Assembly: GCF_003996855.1 (NCBI RefSeq)
Contig: NZ_NRQY01000001.1
Coordinates: 1,256,887-1,320,886 of the forward strand
DNA: 64,000 nucleotides
Origin: Morganella morganii
Lineage (GTDB): Bacteria; Pseudomonadota; Gammaproteobacteria; Enterobacterales; Enterobacteriaceae
Direction: 5' to 3'
Shown here: piece by piece, positions 17,759-27,009 of the stretch
Layout: each line of letters opens with the position of its first letter
How positions within the stretch are numbered: the stretch's first letter is position 1
Notes under the pieces: model-generated
What the model saw: only the letters and a program-made list of their open reading frames with translations
Database searches by the model: none
Told to the model about the DNA's origin: nothing
Made by a program: the position numbers and the translations under genes

Positions 17759-19165
17759 ATGAGCAAACACGAGACGTCATCCGCGCCACCGGCGCATGAC
17801 CATGATTTTATGTTTACGCCCATACCGATGACACACCGCCGCGAGACCTGGAAACAGGTGCTTGTCTGGATAGGCTTTGGTTATGTGGCAACCGGGTTAT
17901 TTATCGGCGGTGCACTGGCCGGTGCCAACGGCGGGCCGGGAATGTCATTCCCGATGGCGCTGCTGGCTATCGCCATCGGGATGGGATTGTTATTTATCCT
18001 CACCTCGCTGCTCGGCATTATGGCGCAGCGTACCGGACTGAGCCTGGCACTGATCAGCCGTTTTTCTTATGGCCGTTTCGGCGCCAACCTGCCGATGATT
18101 GCCATGGGACTGCTGACGCTCGGCTGGTTTGCGGCAATCACCGGGATGGTCGGGGATATCTGGGGCACGTTCCTGGGTAATCCCAGCGGGATCATCGTCT
18201 TTAACCCGGCAGAGCACGGCTATAACGGTGTGCCGATCACTCTGGAAGTCTTTATTTCCTGTGTCGTCGCCGGTCTGCTGTTTACCTACACCTCACTCCA
18301 CGGCATGAAGGGACTGGAAATTATCGCGATTCCGGTTTCGCCGATTATTATGATCATCGCCGTTATCACCGGCTATGCCATGTTACAGGAGGGCGGCGGG
18401 TTATCTGTCTTTATCGAAAATTCTAACCGCAATGAGGGGCTGATGTTGTCCACCGCGATCACCATGGTCGTCGGCAGCTGGATTGCCGGGGCGGTGATGG
18501 GCGTGGATCTGTTCCGCTTTAATAAAAGTATCTCGGCGGTATTCTGGGGATCGGCGGCCTGTTTTATTTTCACCAACCCGCTGCTCAATGTGGTCGGTTA
18601 TATCGGCACCATGACAGTCGGGATGCCGAACTACATTACCTGGATGATTGAGAAAAGCTTCCTGCTGGCACTGATCGGGGTGATCACCTGGACACTGTCA
18701 CTGTGGACCACCAACGATGCTGAGCTTTACTGTAACTCGCTCTATACGGGGCCGGTGCTGGATTCCGTTGGTGTGAAAGTGAATAAAAACGTGCTGATCC
18801 TGACCACCGGGATTATCGGTACCGTGCTGGGTGCTATCGGCTTTTACCAGATCTTCTTTGCTGATTTTATTAATTATCTCGGCATTATGGCACCACCGCT
18901 GGCCGGACCGTTACTGGCGGATTACTACATCACCCGCAGGTGCCGCTACGATATCACGCAGATCAACCATCAGCCGAAATACAACTATGCCGGGGTGATC
19001 AGTGCGCTGGCCGGGATGGCTTCCGGTCTGATCATGGCACTGAATAATATTCTGTCTGACTGGCCGACCGGCCTGCTGGCATTAGTTATTACCGTTATTA
19101 TTTATCTGATATTACATCCGCTGCTGGCGGCAAAAGCCACCTCACCGGCCACAGGGAGATCATAA
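17759..19165 (+). CDS. NCS1-family permease (CodB-like purine/cytosine type)
   Basis: 468 residues with about twelve transmembrane segments, in the nucleobase:cation symporter-1 family. Recognisable parts are GFGYVATGLFIGGALAGANGG near the start, RFSYGRFGANLP, and WTTNDAELYCNSL. It would import a nucleobase or related ring compound. The start at 17759 (MSKHETS) follows CAGGGGAAA; an ATG at 17738 has no site. It overlaps the creatininase-like gene by one base (TAATG), so the two are surely co-translated and the permease probably supplies that enzyme's substrate. Confidence 0.88.
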   Translation: MSKHETSSAPPAHDHDFMFTPIPMTHRRETWKQVLVWIGFGYVATGLFIGGALAGANGGPGMSFPMALLAIAIGMGLLFILTSLLGIMAQRTGLSLALISRFSYGRFGANLPMIAMGLLTLGWFAAITGMVGDIWGTFLGNPSGIIVFNPAEHGYNGVPITLEVFISCVVAGLLFTYTSLHGMKGLEIIAIPVSPIIMIIAVITGYAMLQEGGGLSVFIENSNRNEGLMLSTAITMVVGSWIAGAVMGVDLFRFNKSISAVFWGSAACFIFTNPLLNVVGYIGTMTVGMPNYITWMIEKSFLLALIGVITWTLSLWTTNDAELYCNSLYTGPVLDSVGVKVNKNVLILTTGIIGTVLGAIGFYQIFFADFINYLGIMAPPLAGPLLADYYITRRCRYDITQINHQPKYNYAGVISALAGMASGLIMALNNILSDWPTGLLALVITVIIYLILHPLLAAKATSPATGRS

Positions 19166-19944
19166 TGAAAAAAGTCTATCTGAATGAATTCACTACTGAA
19201 GAACTGAAAAACCGGTTCGATAAGGGCGAAATTGACAGCGCCATTACCGTTTTCGGCAGCTGCGAGAGTCATGGCCCGCACCTGCCGCTCGGTCCGGATC
19301 TGTTTGTGCCGGAAGCCGTTGCCCGCCGGGCGGCACAGCGTCTGTCCCGCACCATTGTGGTGCCGGGTGTGCCGTTCGGCACCTCCGCACACTATAACGG
19401 CACGCCGATGGCGATTAATATCCGCTTTGAAACGGTGATTGCCATTGCGGAAGATATGTTTGAAAGCCTGATTCAGTACGGCATCAAACACATTTTTGTT
19501 TTCAATGGTCACGACGGAAATATTCCGTCACTGGATATCGCGCAGCGGAATGTCAAAGCACGTCATAAAGATGTGGTTTTTGCTTTCCTGCCGGCCTGGT
19601 GGTCTGTACTCGGCGGCCGTCTCGGGGATAATTTCTTCCGTGAATGGAACGGGCTGGGACACGGCGGTGAGGGCGAATCCTCTATTACCGCCGCGGTATG
19701 TCCTGATCTGTGCGACCTGAGCAAAGCCGTGCGCCAGATGCCGGAAGACAGTATCCGCCACGGCGATAACGTGCAGATTATGTGGGATATTACGGAAGTT
19801 TCTGTCACCGGAGCCACCGGCGATCCGACTTACGCCAGTATTGAGAAAGGCGAAAAAATGCTGAATGCCCTGACTGACCTGGTGGTGGAAAGTATTGAGG
19901 CACTGGAAAAAACCAACTGGAATTATGATTTACGCACTAAGTAA
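19165..19944 (+). CDS. Creatininase-family amidohydrolase
   Basis: 259 residues of the creatinine amidohydrolase superfamily. Metal-binding motifs are present: the glutamate/histidine of GSCESHGPHLPLGPD near residues 31-45, FNGHDGN near 115, and GHGGEGESS near 167. The family includes creatininase and several ring-opening or amide-hydrolysing enzymes, so the true substrate is not certain. With the NCS1 permease it forms a two-gene import-and-hydrolyse module, perhaps for a hydantoin-, creatinine- or pyrimidine-like compound (inference). A strong terminator follows. Confidence 0.82.
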   Translation: MKKVYLNEFTTEELKNRFDKGEIDSAITVFGSCESHGPHLPLGPDLFVPEAVARRAAQRLSRTIVVPGVPFGTSAHYNGTPMAINIRFETVIAIAEDMFESLIQYGIKHIFVFNGHDGNIPSLDIAQRNVKARHKDVVFAFLPAWWSVLGGRLGDNFFREWNGLGHGGEGESSITAAVCPDLCDLSKAVRQMPEDSIRHGDNVQIMWDITEVSVTGATGDPTYASIEKGEKMLNALTDLVVESIEALEKTNWNYDLRTK

Positions 19945-19954
19945 ATAATGAGAT

Positions 19955-19978
19955 GCCCCGCAATGCGGGGCTTTTTTT
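19955..19978 (+). terminator. Terminator of the permease-hydrolase pair
   Basis: Perfect stem GCCCCGC-AAT-GCGGGGC followed by T7. The T-run abuts the stop codon of the convergent ycdX gene at 19978. Confidence 0.92.
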
Positions 19979-20718
19979 CAGAGCCCGGCAAATTCCGGGA
20001 TCGGTGGTCGTCCGTGTGATTCCAGGAAATCCAGCACCCGGCGCGGAGTGACATTCAGGATACGCGCTTCGGGAAACTCAATCTCGCGCAGCATGGTAAC
20101 CACCCGCTCAAAATTGCCCAGATAACCGGCATAGTGGGAATCCGACCCCAGCGAGATCCAGCCGCCGTGATCACGCACCGCTTCGGCAATCGCACGGCAG
20201 TTTTTCTCACTGCCCGCCCGTGAATGCAGAAACGAGGAGTTATTCATCTCCAGTGCCACATTGCACTCTTTCGCTGCCTGCACCACCGCCTGTATATCCA
20301 GCGGATATTTCGGGTTTCCGGGGTGGGTGATAATCTGCACTTTTCCGCTGCGGATAGTGGCAATCATAGCTTCGGTATTGGCTGCCTGTCCCTGCGGCTT
20401 CAACACCGGTTCGTGAAAACCGGCGAGGATGATATCCAGCTGCTGCGCCATTTTATCTGTACAGTCAGTCTCTCCGGCCTGATTTTTAATATTGGCCTCA
20501 ATGCCGTACAGCAGGCCGGCGCCGTTAATCATACGCGGCAGTACCGGCATATTGGCAAAATGCCACGGATGCGGCGCGTCAGCCATTTCCGGGCCATGAT
20601 CGGTGATTGCAAACAGAGTTATTCCTTTTTCCTCCGCTTCCGTAAAATATTCACGGACAGTACTGTAAGCATGGGTACTGGCAACCGTATGGGCATGTAA
20701 ATCAACCGGATATATCAC
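19978..20718 (-). CDS. ycdX: PHP-domain phosphatase YcdX
   Basis: 246 residues, one more than E. coli YcdX. It belongs to the PHP phosphoesterase family that binds three metal ions in a distorted barrel. Metal ligands are visible: DLHAHT (6-11), TDHGPEM (39-45), GIEANI, GFHEP, THPGNP and GSDSHYAG near residue 193. E. coli YcdX has phosphatase activity and is linked to swarming. Alone on the minus strand between convergent and divergent neighbours. Confidence 0.93.
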   Translation of the reverse strand: MIYPVDLHAHTVASTHAYSTVREYFTEAEEKGITLFAITDHGPEMADAPHPWHFANMPVLPRMINGAGLLYGIEANIKNQAGETDCTDKMAQQLDIILAGFHEPVLKPQGQAANTEAMIATIRSGKVQIITHPGNPKYPLDIQAVVQAAKECNVALEMNNSSFLHSRAGSEKNCRAIAEAVRDHGGWISLGSDSHYAGYLGNFERVVTMLREIEFPEARILNVTPRRVLDFLESHGRPPIPEFAGL

Positions 20719-20821
20719 TCAATTCTCCTTTCTGCGGTTAAGCACCTCTTAACCCTATCAGATTCTGAAACGGGTCTTCAACCTGACACATGAATTAACA
20801 CACTGGCGGGTGTCAGGGTTA

Positions 20822-21316
20822 TCACGCGTTTTTTCCGTTCTGTAACAGCTGTTCAATCAGCACGGGCAGTTCCGGATGGTTTTCATGCCAGACGGTGAGC
20901 CCGTTTGCCTCAAACAGTGCCGTCGCCACGCCGTTACCGGATTTGAGCGTGCCGTCAAATGTGCCGCTGTAGATCAGGCCGCTGCCGCAGGATGGGCTGT
21001 TGGCTTTCAGAATCACATGCGTGATATCCCGCTGTTTCAGATACTCAAGTGCCCGCAGTGCCCCCTGCTTAAAAGCATCAGTGACATCTTCGCCGTCACT
21101 GCCGGTTACCCGTGCGGTACCCGCCCAGACATCACAACCCTCACCGCCGGTGATTTCCGCCGGGGCGCGGGGTACCGGCAGGCCGCCGAGGATTTCCGGG
21201 CATACCGGAACGGCCATGCCGCTGTTCTGCAAGGCTTTCAGCGGAGCATATAATTTATGACTGCCGTCGTAACGGACGGCTTCGCCTGCCAGGCAGGCAC
21301 TGATTGCAATCATCAT
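20822..21316 (-). CDS. DUF523/TudS-type protein
   Basis: 164 residues of the DUF523 family. Members carry a [4Fe-4S] cluster bound by three cysteines; here C8 (ISACLAGEAVRYDG), C39 (PVCPEILGGLP) and the one in NSPSCGSG fit. Characterised relatives (TudS) remove sulfur from thiouracil. Activity here is inferred from family only. Single gene, convergent-free, with the HAD gene divergent from it. Confidence 0.85.
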   Translation of the reverse strand: MMIAISACLAGEAVRYDGSHKLYAPLKALQNSGMAVPVCPEILGGLPVPRAPAEITGGEGCDVWAGTARVTGSDGEDVTDAFKQGALRALEYLKQRDITHVILKANSPSCGSGLIYSGTFDGTLKSGNGVATALFEANGLTVWHENHPELPVLIEQLLQNGKNA

Positions 21317-21474
21317 GCTCTCTCAGAGGTTACCGGTATAATTCAGATAGTGATAATCAATAACCTGATAGTAAATAACTTATGAATACAGAACAAGCCG
21401 GGCAGATGTCTTCTTTTGCCGGAAAAAATGCTAAACTCTGCATGTTCACCTATTTAACCGGAGTATACCTTTTT

Positions 21475-22137
21475 ATGCACGCACCATCCCCGTCAGAAAA
21501 ACCGGTGTTATCCGTTTTTGATTTTGACGGCACGCTGACCCGCCGTGACAGTTTTGTTCCTTTCCTGCGTTTTGCGTTCGGGAAACGTATTTTTTCCCTG
21601 AAGATGCTGCGCCTGGTTCTGCCAACGCTGCGCTGCTTTTCACGCAAGCTGACCCGTGACGAACTGAAAGAAGTTCTGATCACCACCTTTCTGACCGGCA
21701 CTGACGCCCGCTGGGTGGAGAAGAAAGCTCAGGAATTTTGTGAGCGTTACTGGCATAAGATGATGCGTCCGGAAGGTCTGCATGCGGTAGCGGCAGAGAT
21801 TACATCAGGTGCGGAAGTCACACTCTGTTCCGCATCACCCGAGCTGGTGCTGCGGCCGTTTACGGAGCGGCTGGGGATCAAACTTATCGGTACACAGCTG
21901 GAAGAGAAAGACGGGATTCTGACCGGAAAAATCAACGGCAACAACTGCCGCTGCGGGCAGAAAATTGCCCGGCTGCAACAGGTTTACGGTGATTTGTCCG
22001 CTTATCATATGCGGGCCTGGGGAGATTCACGCGGGGATTACGAGCTGCTGTATGCCGCCGGAGAACCTCACTGGCGTCATTTTCACCGCAATCCGGCAAA
22101 ATATGAAAAACGCCGCAAACAGTTTTCATCCCGCTGA
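21475..22137 (+). CDS. HAD-superfamily subfamily IB phosphatase
   Basis: 220 residues with motif I FDFDGTLTRRDS near residue 16, motif II serine in LCSASPE and motif III lysine plus WGDSRGDYELL. These define SerB-like HAD-IB hydrolases; lipid-phosphate and phosphoserine phosphatases are the usual substrates, none can be chosen here. Start at 21475 is preferred because GGAG lies about ten bases ahead and the frame upstream to 21382 is not family-like. Confidence 0.85.
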   Translation: MHAPSPSEKPVLSVFDFDGTLTRRDSFVPFLRFAFGKRIFSLKMLRLVLPTLRCFSRKLTRDELKEVLITTFLTGTDARWVEKKAQEFCERYWHKMMRPEGLHAVAAEITSGAEVTLCSASPELVLRPFTERLGIKLIGTQLEEKDGILTGKINGNNCRCGQKIARLQQVYGDLSAYHMRAWGDSRGDYELLYAAGEPHWRHFHRNPAKYEKRRKQFSSR

Positions 22138-22145
22138 AAACAAAA

Positions 22146-22168
22146 ACGGGCTGTATCATACAGCCCGT
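22146..22168. terminator. Bidirectional hairpin, HAD / DUF5339
   Basis: Stem ACGGGCTGTA-TCA-TACAGCCCGT between convergent genes, flanked by A5 on the left and no strong T-run on the right, so it is best suited to the minus-strand gene. Confidence 0.65.
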
Positions 22169-22185
22169 CAGAATAACAGCAGCCA

Positions 22186-22476
22186 TTATTTCGGCATTTG
22201 CTGTTCCATCATCGCTTTAGTCTGAGCTAACGCATCGATGCCCTGTTTACAGGCAGAATCCTGTGCATCAGCAGGTAATTCCATAAACTGCTTTTTAGCA
22301 TCAGCATACTGTTGCTTCATGGTATCAATCTGACCTTTCATTGCGTCATTTTTGGACAGCAGCTCCATGTATCCATCAACCTGTTTAAAGTAATCTTCAC
22401 AAGTAGCAGATAACTGAGCAGAAAATGCAACTGAAGAAAGTGATAACAACCCGGCAGCTAAAATTAATTTTTTCAT
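22186..22476 (-). CDS. Small secreted DUF5339-like protein
   Basis: 96 residues with a signal peptide cleaved at SA-QLS, then a mostly helical mature domain containing a cysteine pair (ATCEDYF, DSACKQ) that likely forms a disulfide. It resembles DUF5339 proteins of Pasteurellaceae and Morganellaceae, of unknown role. Single gene. Confidence 0.75.
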   Translation of the reverse strand: MKKLILAAGLLSLSSVAFSAQLSATCEDYFKQVDGYMELLSKNDAMKGQIDTMKQQYADAKKQFMELPADAQDSACKQGIDALAQTKAMMEQQMPK

Positions 22477-22605
22477 TAAAAATCCCTTTAATGCATTGTT
22501 ATTGAGACTGTAATGTAATCATTAACTATTTTTCAGACTATCAGTTTGCTCTTAATTACCATTACCGAAAAGCAGGAAATATATCCGGAGAAATAGTTTC
22601 AATGC

Positions 22606-22641
22606 AATTAATTATTAATATTATTAATATTATTAATAATT
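22606..22641. repeat. ATTATTAAT short tandem repeat
   Basis: A stretch built only of A and T with a nine-base unit ATTATTAAT repeated about three times, lying just after the stop codon of the GNAT gene. Possibly a slippage-prone spacer. Confidence 0.6.
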
Positions 22642-23088
22642 TTTACAACTCAGTCTGCGGAAGTAAAATAGTTCCGGGTCACCGTCATCCAGATTATCCA
22701 CCTGCCCGCTGAGCACAAAGCCCTGACGCAGCAGCAACGCCTGCATACCGGTATTCGAGGTATTCACAGAGGTAAACAGTTTTTCTGTCCGGCACTGCTG
22801 CTGCAATGCCGTCAGTAATGTACTGCCGATCCCCTGTCCGCGCAGCGCCGGGTCCACCATCAGTAACTCAATAAATCCGCAGCCGAAAAAGTGATAATGC
22901 AGCACACCGTAACCGGTAATCCTGCCTTCACGCCGTGCCACAAAACAGACCTTCTGTTCAATCCAGCCACGGATCGCCTCACGACGCTGCGGCTCCTGTG
23001 CCGCAATGCTGTCGAAGGCAATTAACGGCGCGAGATCCTGTTCCGTTGCCGGGGATATATCCCCGGCGATCCGGTCATTTATCATCAT
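22633..23088 (-). CDS. GNAT-family N-acetyltransferase
   Basis: 151 residues with the acetyl-CoA-binding segment LRGQGIGSTLL and a C-terminal LLRQGFVLSGQ. Substrate unknown. It begins five bases after the stop of the oxidoreductase gene, so it is likely on the same transcript. Start MMINDR has a second ATG one codon in. Confidence 0.8.
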   Translation of the reverse strand: MMINDRIAGDISPATEQDLAPLIAFDSIAAQEPQRREAIRGWIEQKVCFVARREGRITGYGVLHYHFFGCGFIELLMVDPALRGQGIGSTLLTALQQQCRTEKLFTSVNTSNTGMQALLLRQGFVLSGQVDNLDDGDPELFYFRRLSCKNY

Positions 23089-23093
23089 GACGT

Positions 23094-26000
23094 TCAGGCA
23101 TCCTCCTGAACCGTGCCGGTTTCTGCCGGTTCAGATTTCTGTGAGGCCAGCAGTTCCAGTAATGCATACTGTTTTGCTGTCCGCTGTTCCGCTTTTTCTG
23201 CCAGAATGGCGGCCCGCGCCGGGTCACTGCTGTTCAGACGGTTAAAGCGCTGTTCCTGATGCATCACGTCTGCCAGGGATTGTGACGGCGGACGGGAATC
23301 CAGGATCAGCGGTGCTTTACCGGTTCCCTCACGGCGCGGGTCAAACCGGTACAGCGGCCAGAACCCGCTGGCCGTCAGCGCTTTCATCTGATCGTAACTG
23401 AACGCCAGATCATAACCATGCTCCTCACACGGGCTGTAAGCGATAATCAGGGACGGGCCGGGATAGGATTCCGCTTCCTGAATCGCCTTCACGGTCTGGT
23501 TCATCTGCGCACCGATGGCTATCTGTGCCACATACACGTTACCGTACATCATCACGGACACGCCCAGATCCTTGCGGGATTTGCCTTTGCCCTCTTCGCC
23601 GAATTTAGTGACCGCCCCCATCGGCGTGGCTTTTGACTGCTGACCACCGGTGTTGGAGTAACACTGGGTATCGAGCACCAGCACATTGACATTCTCGCCG
23701 CTGCTCAGCACATGATCCAGCCCGCCGAAGCCGATATCATAAGCCCAGCCGTCACCGCCGATCAGCCAGACAGATTTCGGCAGCAGATAATGTGCATCTT
23801 CTGACAGCTCACGCGCACGCGGATCAGGGTTATCCGCCAGTAACGTCCGCAGTTCAGTGATGGCCGCGCGTTTCTCATCCGCAGACAGTGCATCATCCGT
23901 CAGCCGCTGCCGTAACTCATCCGGCAGTTGCGCCGCAAAGGTCATCAGCAGCCGCTGTACCCGTTTTTTGTGCTGATCCGCCGTCAGGCGGAATCCCAGT
24001 CCGAATTCAGCGTTATCCTCAAACAGGGAGTTAGCCCAGGCGGGACCGCGTCCCTCTTTAGTGGTGGTGTACGGCGTGGTCGGCAGGTTACCGCCGTAAA
24101 TAGAGGAGCAGCCGGTGGCATTGGCGATCAGTAACTGCTCACCGTACAGCTGGGTCAGCAGTTTGATATACGGTGTTTCACCACAGCCTGCACAGGCGCC
24201 GGAGAATTCAAACAGCGGGGTGATCAGTTGTGATGTCCGGATATCAATGCGTTCAAGCCGGGATGCCGGGGTGTCCGGCAGTTGCAGGAAGAAATCAAAG
24301 TTGACTCTTTCCTCTGCCAGATGCGCCAGCCGCGGCTGCATATTAATCGCGCGGACAGCCGGGTCTTCCCGGTCTTTTGCCGGACAGACCTCATAACAGA
24401 GGTTGCAGCCGGTGCAATCCTCCGGGGCGACCTGAAGGACATAATCCATCCCTTTCATATCACGGGATTTGACCGGCAGGCGCTGTAGTGTATCCGGTGC
24501 GCTGCTGAAGTCTGCCGGATCGGCCACTTTGGCGCGGATAGCCGCATGCGGACAGGCCGCGACGCAATAGTTACACTGGGTACAGAGTGACGGTTTCCAG
24601 ATGGGGATCATCTCCGCGATATTACGTTTTTCCCAGCGTGTGGTACCGGAAGGCCAGGTTCCGTCCGGCGGGAATGCCGATACCGGCAGGGCATCACCGC
24701 GTCCGGCCAGCATCATGGCGGTGACGGTTTTGACAAAGTCCGGCGCATTATCCGGCACGACCGGCGGACGCGGCAGGCTGCTCATATCCACAGCCTGCAA
24801 CGGCACGCGGTGCATGGCTTCCGGGGTGCGGGCTATCGCCATCAGGTTATCCTGAACGACACTTTCCCCTTTTTTGCTGTAGCTGCGGATGATCGCCTGC
24901 TGTAAATAAGACTGAATTTCCGCGGCCGGTAACAATGCCGTCAGATGGAAAAACGCCATCTGCATCACCGTATTGATACGCGCCCCGAGGCGGCATTCAC
25001 GGGCAATACGGTACGCGTTGATAACATACAGCTGCGCCTGTTTCTCCGCCAGAATCGCCTGAACATCCTGCGGAATATGGTGCCATACCTCATCCGCCGG
25101 ATACGGGCTGTTCAGCAGAAAAATCCCGCCCGGCGCCAGTTTTTCTGCCATTTCATACTTATCGAGGAACTGCCACTGATGACAGGCAATAAAATCCGCC
25201 TGCCGGATCAGATAGGTGGCGCGGATTGGCTGTTCGCTGATGCGCAGATGAGAAACGGTGAGGCCGCCCGCCTTTTTCGAGTCATAGACAAAAAAACCCT
25301 GGGCGTAGTTATCCGTGTGACTGCCGAGGATCTGAATGGCATTTTTGGCCGCCGAAACGGTGCCGTCACTGCCCAGCCCGTAAAACAGCGCACTGAGGCG
25401 GTGTGTGACCGGCAATTCCGCCGGAACCGGTGTCAGGGATAGCCCGGTGACATCATCAATAATTCCGGACGTAAAGCGGCATTTCGGCGATGTTAGTGTC
25501 AGTTCACGGAAAATCGCCATCACACAGTCCGGATCAAACTCTTTGGATGACAGCCCGTAGCGTCCGCCGATAATGCGCGGCAGCAGTGCCCGTTCACCAT
25601 TCTGATACGCTTCGGCAAAGGCAGTCATCACGTCCAGATACAGCGGCTCCGCCTGTGCACCCGCTTCTTTGGTGCGGTCAAGCACCGCAATGTGTTGCAC
25701 GCTTTCCGGAATGGCATCCAGGAAATGCTGTGCGGAGAACGGCCGGTAGAGATGCACTTCCAGCACGCCGACCTTTTCACCCTGCGCAATCAGTTTATCC
25801 GCCACTTCCTCCGCCGGTCCGGCAGCCGATCCCATCAGAATAATCAGGCGTTCAGCCTGCGGATGTCCGTAATACGTAAACGGCTGATAATAACGGCCGG
25901 TAACATCACCAAATGCGGTCATGGCATCCGTTACATGCTGATAAACCGCGTTATACCACGGGTTTGTGGCTTCACGGGCCTGGAAATAAGTATCCGGGTT

Positions 26001-26669
26001 TGCGGATGTGCCGCGTATCACCGGATGTTCCGGCGATAGTGCTCTGTCGCGGTGTGCGCGGATCGCCTCTTCCGGGATCAGTTTACCCAGCTCCTCACGG
26101 CTGACCGCAATAATTTTGTTCATCTCATGGGAGGTACGGAAACCATCAAAGAAATGAATAAACGGCACCCGGCTGTTCAGCGTGGCTATCTGTGAAATCA
26201 CAGCAAAGTCCTGGGCCTGCTGAACACTGTTGGCGCACAGCAGCGCACAGCCGGTCTGGCGCACCGCCATGACATCCGAGTGATCGCCGAAAATAGACAG
26301 CGCATGGGTCGCGACTGTCCGCGCCGCCACATGCAGGACAAAGGGTATCAGTTGCCCAGCGATTTTATACAGCGACGGGATCATCAGCAGCAATCCCTGG
26401 GACGACGTGAAAGTGGTCGACAGTGCGCCGGTCTGAAGTGCACCGTGGACAGTGGCAATAGCCCCTCCCTCCGACTGCATTTCCATCATGCGCGGGACAT
26501 CGCCCCACAAATTGGGTTCCCCGGTCGCGGACCAGTGGCCGGCATATTCGGCCATGGTTGAACTCGGGGTAATAGGATAGATGGCGATCACTTCATTCAG
26601 CTGATACGCCATCCGCGCCACCGCCTGATTCGCATCAGTGGTGATCATGCTATGTATTTCTTTACTCAC
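23094..26669 (-). CDS. nifJ: Pyruvate:ferredoxin/flavodoxin oxidoreductase
   Basis: A single-chain homodimeric-type enzyme of about 1191 residues, like E. coli YdbK. It converts pyruvate and CoA to acetyl-CoA and CO2 and passes electrons to flavodoxin or ferredoxin, without oxygen. Domains in order: pyruvate-binding (YPITPSSTMAEYA, HALSIFGDHSDVMA), CoA/transketolase-like, the two [4Fe-4S] motifs CTQCNYCVAACP and CTGCNLCYEVCP about residues 690-760, and the thiamine-diphosphate domain (ACAGCGETPY, GGDGWAYDIGFGG, CYSNTGGQ). A GTG at 26669 is the likely start because AAGGG lies seven bases ahead; ATGs at 26684 and 26648 are alternatives. It follows the yjiM-yjiL-DUF3343 genes on the same strand. 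Confidence 0.95.
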   Translation of the reverse strand: MSKEIHSMITTDANQAVARMAYQLNEVIAIYPITPSSTMAEYAGHWSATGEPNLWGDVPRMMEMQSEGGAIATVHGALQTGALSTTFTSSQGLLLMIPSLYKIAGQLIPFVLHVAARTVATHALSIFGDHSDVMAVRQTGCALLCANSVQQAQDFAVISQIATLNSRVPFIHFFDGFRTSHEMNKIIAVSREELGKLIPEEAIRAHRDRALSPEHPVIRGTSANPDTYFQAREATNPWYNAVYQHVTDAMTAFGDVTGRYYQPFTYYGHPQAERLIILMGSAAGPAEEVADKLIAQGEKVGVLEVHLYRPFSAQHFLDAIPESVQHIAVLDRTKEAGAQAEPLYLDVMTAFAEAYQNGERALLPRIIGGRYGLSSKEFDPDCVMAIFRELTLTSPKCRFTSGIIDDVTGLSLTPVPAELPVTHRLSALFYGLGSDGTVSAAKNAIQILGSHTDNYAQGFFVYDSKKAGGLTVSHLRISEQPIRATYLIRQADFIACHQWQFLDKYEMAEKLAPGGIFLLNSPYPADEVWHHIPQDVQAILAEKQAQLYVINAYRIARECRLGARINTVMQMAFFHLTALLPAAEIQSYLQQAIIRSYSKKGESVVQDNLMAIARTPEAMHRVPLQAVDMSSLPRPPVVPDNAPDFVKTVTAMMLAGRGDALPVSAFPPDGTWPSGTTRWEKRNIAEMIPIWKPSLCTQCNYCVAACPHAAIRAKVADPADFSSAPDTLQRLPVKSRDMKGMDYVLQVAPEDCTGCNLCYEVCPAKDREDPAVRAINMQPRLAHLAEERVNFDFFLQLPDTPASRLERIDIRTSQLITPLFEFSGACAGCGETPYIKLLTQLYGEQLLIANATGCSSIYGGNLPTTPYTTTKEGRGPAWANSLFEDNAEFGLGFRLTADQHKKRVQRLLMTFAAQLPDELRQRLTDDALSADEKRAAITELRTLLADNPDPRARELSEDAHYLLPKSVWLIGGDGWAYDIGFGGLDHVLSSGENVNVLVLDTQCYSNTGGQQSKATPMGAVTKFGEEGKGKSRKDLGVSVMMYGNVYVAQIAIGAQMNQTVKAIQEAESYPGPSLIIAYSPCEEHGYDLAFSYDQMKALTASGFWPLYRFDPRREGTGKAPLILDSRPPSQSLADVMHQEQRFNRLNSSDPARAAILAEKAEQRTAKQYALLELLASQKSEPAETGTVQEDA

Positions 26670-26766
26670 AATAAGACCCTTCATTTTTATTATTTTTTAC
26701 AACATAACAGAATAAAAAATGCCGGATTATCGTGATTGTGGTTTGTTATCTGTCTGTAAGGGAGGT

Positions 26767-27009
26767 TTACTCCGCCGCCGTCAGTACATATTCCTCCGCT
26801 TCGCAGCGGTATATTTCACTGACCTGCGGACGGTCGCGCAGTGCCGGAAGTGAGTCATCACTGACACTGAGACGTATCCCCAGACCGCAGGCTTTCCCGA
26901 GTGACGGCGGGATATCCGTCACTGTGAAAGGCTGCCCGGCCGCCGTGAGATGTTTGCGCATCGCCACCACGCCGAGCATATTTTCAAATAAAATCAGATA
27001 GTCATTCAT
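26767..27009 (-). CDS. DUF3343 small protein
   Basis: 80 residues matching the DUF3343 pattern: YLILFENMLGVVAMRKHL, TDIPPSLGKACGLGIRLSV. The family has been suggested to act as a selenium or sulfur carrier, without proof here. Its start overlaps the yjiL stop by four bases, so it is made with the activase. It lies between yjiL and the oxidoreductase. Confidence 0.8.
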   Translation of the reverse strand: MNDYLILFENMLGVVAMRKHLTAAGQPFTVTDIPPSLGKACGLGIRLSVSDDSLPALRDRPQVSEIYRCEAEEYVLTAAE

